Position numbers and translations under genes: made by a program
Notes under the pieces: generated by a model
What the model was told of the DNA's origin: nothing
Databases searched by the model: none
The model's input: only the letters and a program-made list of their open reading frames with translations
Assembly: GCF_001598375.1 (NCBI RefSeq)
Contig: NZ_BCYV01000011.1
Coordinates: forward strand, 62,001 to 126,000
Reading direction: 5' to 3'
Length of the DNA: 64,000 nucleotides
DNA from: Novosphingobium capsulatum NBRC 12533
Lineage (GTDB): Bacteria; Pseudomonadota; Alphaproteobacteria; Sphingomonadales; Sphingomonadaceae
Part shown: in pieces, positions 55,558-64,000 of the stretch
Layout of the letters: each line of letters starts with the position of its first letter
Position numbering within the stretch: the stretch's first letter is position 1

Positions 55558-56865
55558 CTATTCCAGCGCATGCAACAGCCCCTGGTCGAACCGGTCAGGC
55601 GCAAAGCGGCGGGCATCGGCCATGGCGGCGGCTGGATCGAAATGCGGCAGCCAGGCTTCCATCGCCTTCACCCCGGCGATCAGCGAGTCCACGCTTTGGC
55701 TGGCAAAGAACTGGCCCGTCAGGTCTTGCGTCACGCTGTCGAGCGCGCCACCCCCGGCATAGGCGAGCACGGGCCGGCCCGAGGCGATCACCTCCACCGG
55801 GACGATGCCGAAATCCTCTTCCGCCGGAAACACCAGCGCACGGCACTGCGCATAGGCACGCCGCAGCACGGGAAAGGGCAGCCGTGGCAGGATGGTGATG
55901 TTGGGCCCGGCGCGGCGGCACATGGCCGCGGCCAGCGGCCCATCGCCCACCATCACCAGCGGCAGGCCCAGCGCGTTGAACGCATCGATCGCCAGGTCGG
56001 GCCGCTTGTAGGGCACCATCTGCCCTACCCAGAGATAGGCCGGCCCCACCGCATCGGCGCGATCGAACAGGTCGATCTCTACCGGCGGGTGCACCACATC
56101 GGCCTCGCGCCGCCAGGCCTTGGCAATGCGCCGCTGGATAAAGCGCGAATTGGCCACGATGCGATCCACCCGCGCGGCCGAGCTGGCATCCCAGGCGCGC
56201 AGGCGGTGGCATAGCAGCGGCATCATCGTGCGGCTGACCATCCCGGCGGCATTGCGATAATCGTGATAGTGGTCCCACAGATAGCGCATGGGCGAATGAA
56301 CGTAGCTGAGATGCAAGGCATCGGGCGCGGTGATCACCCCTTTGGCCGGCCCGCTTTCGCTGCTGATCACCAGGTCATAGCCGCGCAGGTCCAGCTGCTC
56401 GAGCGCCATGGGCATGAGCGGCAGATAGCTTTGGTAATGGCGCCGGGCGCCGGGCAGATGCTGGATGAAGCTGGTCGTTACCTTGTGACGGCGAATCGTG
56501 TCCGAAACGGCTGCCGGATCATACACGTGGGTGAAGATATCGGCCTGGGGAAACAGGCGCAGCAGGCGTTCGAGCACGCGCTCCCCGCCGCGCATCGTCA
56601 CCAGCCAGTAATGCACGATGGCCACGCGGGCAAAGCGGCGGCGTGGGTCTGCGACAGGATAGGGCGCCGGGATCTCCGTGCGCTCTGGCTTGGCGGGCAG
56701 TACCAGCCGCGCACCGTGGTCCTCGCGATGTCGCGCCGTTTCCGGCAAGCGTAGCGGCAGGGCCGGCACGTCGGCCGTACCTGCTGCGCCCGGCGCGGTA
56801 ACAGCCACTGCCGTGTCCGCAGGCGCAGTGGATCGGCCCGCCACGCGCCGCCGCCGCTCAGGCAT
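55558..56865 (-). CDS. Family 4 glycosyltransferase (exopolysaccharide)
   Basis: The 435-residue GT-B enzyme starts at ATG 56865 (MPERRRRVAGRS), overlapping the wzc stop by 8 nt; ATG 56877 is an alternative. After a roughly 80-residue Ala-rich leader, the GT4 fold begins at RFARVAIVHYWLVTMRGGER. YLWVGQMVPYKRPDLAIDAF and the donor-binding VFPAEEDFGIVPVEVIASGR are present. It most resembles mannosyl/glucosyltransferases of polysaccharide clusters. It should extend the repeat unit. Confidence 0.88.
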   Translation of the reverse strand: MPERRRRVAGRSTAPADTAVAVTAPGAAGTADVPALPLRLPETARHREDHGARLVLPAKPERTEIPAPYPVADPRRRFARVAIVHYWLVTMRGGERVLERLLRLFPQADIFTHVYDPAAVSDTIRRHKVTTSFIQHLPGARRHYQSYLPLMPMALEQLDLRGYDLVISSESGPAKGVITAPDALHLSYVHSPMRYLWDHYHDYRNAAGMVSRTMMPLLCHRLRAWDASSAARVDRIVANSRFIQRRIAKAWRREADVVHPPVEIDLFDRADAVGPAYLWVGQMVPYKRPDLAIDAFNALGLPLVMVGDGPLAAAMCRRAGPNITILPRLPFPVLRRAYAQCRALVFPAEEDFGIVPVEVIASGRPVLAYAGGGALDSVTQDLTGQFFASQSVDSLIAGVKAMEAWLPHFDPAAAMADARRFAPDRFDQGLLHALE

Positions 56866-59062
56866 AATAGCTCTCATAGCTGCGGTAGAATGCGGTCTCG
56901 CCATAGTCGAAGCGGGGCTGCTTGCGCATGTCCACGCGGGTGAGGGCGACGCCGGCCAATTGCACGCGGTCGATCGGCAACAGGCGCAGCGCGGCGCGCA
57001 GGGCCTGCTCCGGTGTCTTGCGCCAGCGCACCACAAAGACCGAGGCATCGGCCTTGCCCAGCAAGAGGCGGGCGTCAGCGATGGGCAGCACCGGCGCGGT
57101 ATCGATGATCACCGCATCGAACCGTTCGCGCGCCGTGGCGAGCAGGCGATCCATTTCGACCCCGGTCATCAGTTCCGCGCGATCACCCGCCTCGGCGCAG
57201 AGCGGCAGGATCGAGAGACCCGTGCCAGGATCGACAACCAGCGCATCGTCGAGGCTGGCCGTGCCGTGCAGCACTTCCATCAGGCCAGGGCGCCCTTCGC
57301 CCCCGCGCAGGAACCGGCTGACGCCCTGGTGGCGTAGATCGCCGTCGATCAGCAGGATGCGGTCACCTGCCGCCGCCATCGAGCGCGCCAGGCAGATCGA
57401 CGTGGTGGTCTTGCCTTCCTCGGGCAGGGCAGAGGTGATCGCAATGATCCGCGCCTCGGTGGTGTTCATCGCGATCGAGGCGCGCAGCGAGCGGAAGCTT
57501 TCGGCAAAGACCGAACGCGGATCTTCCAGCAGGGCGCTGGCCGGCACCCGCTCCCCGCGTCGCGCCACCGATTGCAGCGTCGGGATGGCGCAAAGATAGC
57601 GCACGCCCATGCGCTCTTCGATATCCTCACCCGTGGTCAGGCCGGTGAAGGTCATTTCCGCCAGGAACGCGGCGGCGATGCCAAGCCCGGTGCCCAGCGC
57701 CACGGCCAGCACCCCGTTGATCAGGATGTGTGGGCTGTTGGGATGGCGCGGAACATCGGCGCGGTGCAGCATGTCGGCATCGGCCTGCTCGGTGCCTTCG
57801 CGCGCGGTCAGTTCCTTGAAGCGGTTGAGATAGCTTTCATAGAGCGCGTTGGAGGTTTCGGCGCGCTTCTGCAGGTCGTCGAGCCCCACTTGCGCCGCGT
57901 TGTTCTGCGCCAGTGCCCCGCGCGAGGCATCGAGCGAACCGGCAAGCGAAGCCAGGCGTTGCTGCGATACCCGGGCCTTGGCTTCGAGGCTGGCCATCAC
58001 GCGTTGGGTTTCGGCGGCGATTTGCCGGTTCACGGCATCAAGCTGCGCCTTGGAGCGCAGCACTTCGGGATGCTGTGGGCCATAGCGTGATGACATGGCG
58101 GCAAATTCGGCGGCAAGGCTGGCTTGCTGTGCGCGCATCTGGCCGATCACCGGCGAGAGCGAGGCTTCGCCCACGCCGCCGCTGCCACCGGCCTGCAACT
58201 GGCGCTGCGCCGCTTCCAGGCGGGCGGCATCCTCGCTCGCCTGTGCACGGGCAGCGGTCACTTCCTGGTTGTACGACGAGATTTCCTGCTCGGTCAGCGT
58301 GCCCTGCGTGGTGCTGAGCAGGTTGTGCGCGATGCGATATCGTTGCACCGTCGCACTATCGGCCAGCGCCTGTTGGCGCAGTTGTTCCAGCCGGTTGGCG
58401 ATCACCCCGGTGGTTTCGCGCGCGCCGCTGCGCTTGTTCTCCAGCGCGCCCAGCGTGTATTGCTCGGCAAAGGCGTTGGCGATGCGCGCAGCCTCCTGAG
58501 GGTCGCTGCTTTCAAACGTGATGGCGATGCCATAGGTCGTGCCGATGCGCTGCGCCGCCACGTTCTTGGCCAGGTAGGCAATGGCCGCCTCGCGCGCGCT
58601 TTGAGGGGCGCCGGCAGATTTTGTGTTGGCGGCTTTCCCTTCGTCTGGCGATGGGGCAAAGCGCGGATCGTGCGCCAGGCCCAAGGCATCGGCAACAGCG
58701 GCCGTGTTGGTTTCCGAGGTGATTACCGAAACCTGCGTATCGACAAAGCTCTCGCTGGGGATGGCGGGCTGGTCGGTGCGGTCGTTCGTGCTGGTCGGCG
58801 CGACCGGCTGCAACTTGCTGTTGAGCGTGACTTCGGCGCGAGCTTGATACGTGCGCGGCTGCAACGCCGTGATGACCATGCCGATCGCCAGCACGCCCAG
58901 CAACACGCCCAGGAATACGCCGATTCGCCTGCGGAACATGGCCATCAGCCGCCGCAGATCGATGCGGTCGGTTGCCGCTGCGCTGTTGGCCCGCGGCTCG
59001 GCCGGCGTGGCCGGCACGATGCCGGCTGGCGCGCGATAAAAGTCGATTGCGGTGTTCACCAT
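56858..59062 (-). CDS. wzc: Wzc-type bacterial tyrosine kinase / chain-length regulator
   Basis: The protein has about 734 residues from ATG 59062 (MVNTAIDFYRAPAGIV). A Wzz-type N-terminal domain has TM1 at about 48-68 (RIGVFLGVLLGVLAIGMVIT), then a long periplasmic coiled-coil region of about 300 residues, and TM2 at about 440-465. The cytoplasmic BY-kinase domain has Walker A ALPEEGKTTTS, Walker A' LLIDGDLR and Walker B VIIDTAPVLP. The C-terminal tail is Tyr-rich (FDYGETAFYRSYESYYA), the autophosphorylation cluster. It controls export and chain length with Wza. No low-molecular-weight phosphatase gene (wzb) is adjacent. Divergent from wza. Confidence 0.94.
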   Translation of the reverse strand: MVNTAIDFYRAPAGIVPATPAEPRANSAAATDRIDLRRLMAMFRRRIGVFLGVLLGVLAIGMVITALQPRTYQARAEVTLNSKLQPVAPTSTNDRTDQPAIPSESFVDTQVSVITSETNTAAVADALGLAHDPRFAPSPDEGKAANTKSAGAPQSAREAAIAYLAKNVAAQRIGTTYGIAITFESSDPQEAARIANAFAEQYTLGALENKRSGARETTGVIANRLEQLRQQALADSATVQRYRIAHNLLSTTQGTLTEQEISSYNQEVTAARAQASEDAARLEAAQRQLQAGGSGGVGEASLSPVIGQMRAQQASLAAEFAAMSSRYGPQHPEVLRSKAQLDAVNRQIAAETQRVMASLEAKARVSQQRLASLAGSLDASRGALAQNNAAQVGLDDLQKRAETSNALYESYLNRFKELTAREGTEQADADMLHRADVPRHPNSPHILINGVLAVALGTGLGIAAAFLAEMTFTGLTTGEDIEERMGVRYLCAIPTLQSVARRGERVPASALLEDPRSVFAESFRSLRASIAMNTTEARIIAITSALPEEGKTTTSICLARSMAAAGDRILLIDGDLRHQGVSRFLRGGEGRPGLMEVLHGTASLDDALVVDPGTGLSILPLCAEAGDRAELMTGVEMDRLLATARERFDAVIIDTAPVLPIADARLLLGKADASVFVVRWRKTPEQALRAALRLLPIDRVQLAGVALTRVDMRKQPRFDYGETAFYRSYESYYA

Positions 59063-59552
59063 TGCCCCCTTCGGCCAAGTCAAGCTCTGCACCCGGCGCG
59101 CATGGCGGCGGCGCCATTGGCGCCCCAGGCCTTGCCCGCTCCCGGTATGACCTCAGCCTGTGGCGGTTCGCCCGCGCAAGGAAGGCCAAGCATATCCGCA
59201 GCGGAGCAATAGCGAGGCACCGCTTGGCACCCCTTGCAGCCGGCTGATCCGGGCCCAGGAGAGGGGTGCGGCGGGTGGCGCAGGCCGGGTGGCAATCGCG
59301 CCGTCGGCTATCGGTAAATCCGCGTATGGCACCGGAAAAATGCGTAGGATTTGCCCGCATATACGGCGCGCTGGCCGGTTCCGCCCGACGGCCATCGATT
59401 AGGCATGGCCAAGCCCGCCGCCCGGCCTAACCGGCGATTCCGATCGTTCCGGAAAGCCTCCAAGTCGGAGTTTTCATCCCGGGCCGCTGCATTGTCTTCG
59501 CAAGGGCGCGGCATAGAACAACCGGGAAACGAACGCACACGGAGGGTGTAAC
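59063..59552. other. 490-nt divergent spacer between wzc and wza
   Basis: GC-rich and non-coding by inspection. It must contain start signals for both exopolysaccharide transcripts. TTGTCT (59492-59497) and TAGAAC (59514-59519), 16 nt apart, form a plausible promoter 27 nt before the wza ribosome site. No terminator or repeat was seen. Confidence 0.5.
59492..59519 (+). promoter_or_regulatory. Candidate promoter for wza
   Basis: TTGTCT and TAGAAC with a 16-nt spacer lie upstream of the GGAGG ribosome site at 59541-59545. Similarity to the alphaproteobacterial housekeeping promoter is modest, so this is a suggestion only. Confidence 0.3.
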
Positions 59553-60179
59553 GTGATTCCCCATATCGATCATGGTCTCTCGCGCCATGCTGCCATGGCC
59601 CGGGCGGCCCGGCCCGCCATGCTGGCGGCCGTGCTGGGCTTCGCCCTGTTGTTGCCGGGGTGCGCGGGCACCACGGCACAGCCACTATCGGCAGTGGACC
59701 GCGCCACTGGGCTGGCGGGCTATCGGGTGGGCGCAGGTGACAAGCTGCGCATCACCGTGTTCAACGAGCCGACACTGACCGGCGAATACAACGTCACCTC
59801 CACCGGCGCCGTGGCCTTTCCCCTGATCGGCGTGGTCCAGGCCGGAAACCACACGATCGACGACGTAACGCGCGAGATTACCGGTCGGCTGTCGGGCGCT
59901 TATGTCAACGATCCGCGCGTCAGCGTCGAAGTGCTCAACTACCGCCCGTTCTACATCCTGGGAGAGGTGAACAAGCCGGGGGAATACCCCTATGCCTCGG
60001 GCATGACGGTGGAGCAGGCGATCGCCAAGGCCGGCGGATTTACCTATCGCGCCAACGAAAAGACGGCATTCCTGCGGCGGCAGACGACTTCGGCCGAACA
60101 CAGCGTATCGCTGCGCAGCGGCGCGCCAGTGGCGGTTTTGCCCGGCGACACGATCCGCGTCGGTGAGCGCTATTTCTGA
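59553..60179 (+). CDS. wza: Wza-type polysaccharide export lipoprotein
   Basis: The 208-residue protein starts at GTG 59553, with GGAGG 7 nt upstream. A lipoprotein signal ends at the lipobox FALLLPGCAG. A polysaccharide-export domain at about 55-135 (YRVGAGDKLRITVFNEPTLT) and an SLBB-type domain at about 130-200 (VNKPGEYPYASGMTVEQAIA) follow. It is far shorter than E. coli Wza (379), lacking further SLBB repeats and the C-terminal amphipathic helix that forms the outer-membrane pore. It resembles the short Wza-like proteins of sphingan clusters. It works with Wzc, encoded divergently. Confidence 0.93.
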   Translation: MIPHIDHGLSRHAAMARAARPAMLAAVLGFALLLPGCAGTTAQPLSAVDRATGLAGYRVGAGDKLRITVFNEPTLTGEYNVTSTGAVAFPLIGVVQAGNHTIDDVTREITGRLSGAYVNDPRVSVEVLNYRPFYILGEVNKPGEYPYASGMTVEQAIAKAGGFTYRANEKTAFLRRQTTSAEHSVSLRSGAPVAVLPGDTIRVGERYF

Positions 60180-60219
60180 AGCGGCCCAGCTGACCACAAC
60201 GCCGTGCCACCCCGGCCGG

Positions 60220-60262
60220 CCGGATCGTCGCGCTGGCGCTTGGGCCAGGGCAGACGATCCGG
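60220..60262. terminator. Hairpin between convergent wza and surface lipoprotein genes
   Basis: CCGGATCGTC (60220-60229) pairs perfectly with 60253-60262, and an inner 5-bp stem (CTGGC with GCCAG) lies inside the loop. No T-run. Its place between convergent genes suggests a shared terminator. Confidence 0.55.
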
Positions 60263-60311
60263 GGCGGCCTCGCGCTGGACGACGGCTGTGGAGTGCAGCG
60301 CGGGGGAGTGG

Positions 60312-61271
60312 CTACTTCTTCGCGCCGACCACGGCCCCGACGATGGAAATGTCGCCGGGTGATACGCTGGCGCCGGCATAAGGATCAGGATTGTGGCCCT
60401 TGATCGCGAACGTATAGCCCATCTCTGCCGCTGATGGCCCGAAGAAGGCACCGTTGAATGCGCCGCTGGCAAAGTAGTTGGTACCGCTGGTGAACGTACC
60501 GGCAAACTGGTCTTTCGCGATCGTGCCGCTGCCGCTGTAGACGCCTGCGCTGCCTTCGGTGGGATTCCCGACCGCGCGGAGGGACAGGCCGGTGCTGACC
60601 GTGCCCTGGGCGAAATCGGCCGTGAACGTTGCCGTCCCGGTGAGGTCGCTCAGTGTGGCCGGGGCATAGTTGTATGCCAGCATCGTGCCCGAAACGGTGG
60701 TGGCATAGGTGGCCGAACCGCTGGTGGGCATGCCCTTGCTGCCCGACATTTCGCCAAACACGTAATAGCGGATGTCGGTCTGGTCGGCGCTGGCGTCGAC
60801 GTGGGTCCATTTGCCAAAGCTGGTGTAGCTCAGGCTGACGGGGGCGGTTGCCGTATTGCCCTGCTGCGCGTTGCCATACAGCGTCAGGCTGTCGCCACCT
60901 TTGTTGAAACTGGTGGTATAGTCGCTCGACGGCATCTTGTCGGCGGCGGTGAAGCTGGCTGATGTGCTGCCCGCCTGCACGGTATAGGTTCCCGTCGCGG
61001 CGTCATAGGCGATTGTCGTGGCTGCGTTGATGCCGGCCGTGGTGGCGGGCGTCACTGCCAGTGGCTTGCTGAACTGGCTGCCGAATTGGCCGCTGCTCAG
61101 GCTGCCGGTGTAGGTTTGCGTGGCCGTCGCGGCGGAAAAGGTGCCCGAGGTGCTCTGCGGAAAAGGCTTGCTGGCCGATACGGAATTGACCGGGCCATCA
61201 CCGCCGCAGGCTGCGAGCAATCCGCATGCCAGTGGAACAGCCATGCGAATGGTGCGAATTGTATATGCCAT
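60312..61271 (-). CDS. TbpB/Slam-type surface lipoprotein
   Basis: The 319-residue protein starts at MAYTIRTIRMAVPLACGLLA (ATG 61271) with lipobox LLAACGG, so Cys is lipidated. The mature chain is Gly/Thr/Ser-rich and beta. Its C-terminal part shows the pattern of the transferrin-binding-protein B barrel: GTIAKDQFAGTFTSGTNYFA, then GAFNGAFFGPSAAEMGYTFA. In Neisseria and others, such lipoproteins reach the surface through Slam and bind host or metal ligands; sphingomonad versions have no known ligand. No Slam gene is nearby. It is convergent with wza. Confidence 0.8.
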   Translation of the reverse strand: MAYTIRTIRMAVPLACGLLAACGGDGPVNSVSASKPFPQSTSGTFSAATATQTYTGSLSSGQFGSQFSKPLAVTPATTAGINAATTIAYDAATGTYTVQAGSTSASFTAADKMPSSDYTTSFNKGGDSLTLYGNAQQGNTATAPVSLSYTSFGKWTHVDASADQTDIRYYVFGEMSGSKGMPTSGSATYATTVSGTMLAYNYAPATLSDLTGTATFTADFAQGTVSTGLSLRAVGNPTEGSAGVYSGSGTIAKDQFAGTFTSGTNYFASGAFNGAFFGPSAAEMGYTFAIKGHNPDPYAGASVSPGDISIVGAVVGAKK

Positions 61272-61438
61272 CGTTTCGATCGGTCCCGCAAAAGTTGTCT
61301 TGCGTGCCGCTGTTACAATAGATTTCCTGACGCGTATCCAAATATTTAGGATCACATCGGGGGAATAGTCTGCCCCCGCCGGATCGGCCGTCACGCGGTC
61401 AGCGCGCCGGTTCCGGCGGGGATCGACCAGCGGCTGGA

Positions 61439-63106
<1,668 letters not shown>

Positions 63107-63108
63107 CG

Positions 63109-63903
63109 TCATTCTCCAGCAAAGGCAAGGCAGGCGCTGAGCACGCGCTTCAGGATCGGTTGCAGGTGGGCAAGGCGCCGTGGATCGGGGTGGGGCGGCC
63201 AGTTTTCCGCCGTCGGCTCCGCCGGTTCCGCCAGATAGCCCCGCATCGCCAGTTCCATCTGCACGGCGTGGATGCCGCGCGCGGGATCGCCATGGTGGCG
63301 CGTGGTCCAGCCGCCTTTGAAGCGGCCGTTGACGACATGGCTTTCGCCGCTGGCGGCGCAGACGGCGGCAACGGCTGCCTCCAGCTCTGGCGCGCAACAG
63401 CGGCCATCGTTGGTGCCGATGTTGAACAGCGGCAGTTCCCCGGGAAACAGGCGGGGCACGTGGCTGCGGATCGAATGCGCATCATAGAGCACCACGCGCG
63501 GGTGAATGGAACGAAGCCGTTCCATTTCCGCCGCCAACGCGGCGTGATAGGGCGCGTGCCAGGTTTCGCGGCGGTGGGCGATTTCGCCCTCCGCCAGCGG
63601 GGCAGGGATCAGCGGTTCGCCATCGAACGTGGTTTCCGGGCACAGGCTGGTGGTGGCCATGCCGGGATAGAGCGAGGCACCCGAAGGATCGCGGTTAGCA
63701 TCGATCACGCTGCGCGAGATGCGCGTGGCAACCAGCGTGGCGTCGAGATCGCGGGCAAAGTCATAGACTTCGCCGATCCACCAATCGGTATCGCGCCGGG
63801 CCAGCCATTCCGAGCCGAAGGCGCACCCGGCCAGATTGGTGCCGCCGTGGGGAAAGGCCACGATCAGCGGTGCGGCGCCGCGCTGGATGGTGAGCCAGTC
63901 CAT
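63109..63903 (-). CDS. hutG: N-formylglutamate deformylase
   Basis: The 264-residue protein starts at [20 protein letters not shown] (ATG 63903), overlapping the hutH stop by one base. It belongs to the N-formylglutamate amidohydrolase family: VAFPHGGTN near the start, [16 protein letters not shown] and [15 protein letters not shown]. It removes formate from N-formylglutamate at the end of the alternative five-step histidine pathway used by many pseudomonads and alphaproteobacteria, implying hutF and hutI lie outside the window. Confidence 0.94.
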   Translation of the reverse strand: MDWLTIQRGAAPLIVAFPHGGTNLAGCAFGSEWLARRDTDWWIGEVYDFARDLDATLVATRISRSVIDANRDPSGASLYPGMATTSLCPETTFDGEPLIPAPLAEGEIAHRRETWHAPYHAALAAEMERLRSIHPRVVLYDAHSIRSHVPRLFPGELPLFNIGTNDGRCCAPELEAAVAAVCAASGESHVVNGRFKGGWTTRHHGDPARGIHAVQMELAMRGYLAEPAEPTAENWPPHPDPRRLAHLQPILKRVLSACLAFAGE

Positions 63904-64000
63904 CAGCCCAGCACCGGCAGTTGCAGCGGGCACGCCGCCAGCACGGCACCGCGCTCGACCATGCCACGCGCGACGGCAATGTCGGGTGCAAAATGGCGGT
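63903..64000 (-). CDS. hutH: Histidine ammonia-lyase, C-terminal end only
   Basis: The last 31 codons before a TGA at 63903-63905 read RHFAPDIAVARGMVERGAVL and then AACPLQLPVLG, which fits the C-terminal helices of histidine ammonia-lyase; the rest lies beyond the window. The enzyme deaminates histidine to urocanate, the substrate of hutU. One-base overlap with hutG and gene order support the call, but the fragment alone is short. Confidence 0.65.
   Translation of the reverse strand, partial: RHFAPDIAVARGMVERGAVLAACPLQLPVLG

Overview
The window reads as chromosome of a GC-rich alphaproteobacterium of the order Sphingomonadales, most likely Novosphingobium or a close relative. This is inferred from the family-level look of the ribosomal proteins, the alphaproteobacterial DUF1476 (F1-ATPase zeta) gene, the OpgG/OpgH pair, sphingomonad-style exopolysaccharide genes and two REP-like intergenic repeats of a kind common in these genomes. 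No tRNA, rRNA, CRISPR array, insertion sequence or phage gene was seen.

Layout. 1-2.8 kb: a small regulatory or membrane group: a truncated multi-TM protein, a LuxR-type HTH protein with a C-terminal membrane anchor, a small helical protein, a 4-TM protein and a winged-helix protein. It ends at a strong hairpin shared with a convergent tonB-like gene. 4.1-25.1 kb: the translation superoperon, namely the str (rpsL-rpsG-fusA-tuf), S10, spc and alpha groups through rplQ. It has several local oddities: Arg88 in S12, an RG-rich extension on S5, a terminator plus REP pair between rpmD and rplO, and a secreted SRPBCC protein with a Lys/Ala/Pro tail between adk and rpsM. 25.1-32.4 kb: a frameshifted RES-toxin relic, two tandem secreted prolyl oligopeptidases, a zeta subunit-BolA-monothiol glutaredoxin cluster, and a Nudix hydrolase.

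32.5-38.2 kb: exopolysaccharide island 1 (priming sugar transferase, GT2, GT4 and Wzx-like flippase, plus two tiny membrane proteins). 38.3-46.7 kb: mixed cell-envelope and metabolic genes (low-GC secreted protein, frameshifted S41 peptidase, TonB-C-like protein, sterol desaturase/hydroxylase, two SDRs, ABC-F ATPase). 47-52.8 kb: a TolC-like lipoprotein and an HlyD/RND adaptor with no pump, then opgG-opgH for periplasmic glucans. 53.2-60.2 kb: exopolysaccharide island 2 (Wzy-like polymerase, hexapeptide acyltransferase, GT4 and Wzc tyrosine kinase on the minus strand, with wza divergent). 60.3-61.3 kb: a TbpB/Slam-type surface lipoprotein. 61.4-64 kb: the hutH-hutG-hutU histidine-degradation genes, with hutH cut by the window edge.

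How they fit. Islands 1 and 2 together carry a complete Wzx/Wzy polysaccharide pathway: priming, glycosyl transfer, flipping, polymerisation, chain-length kinase and export. They are separated by about 15 kb of unrelated envelope genes. Two genes (RES, S41 peptidase) carry a single frameshift each; these could be real decay or base-calling errors. Start codons were adjusted from the longest ORF wherever family length or a Shine-Dalgarno site favoured an internal start.
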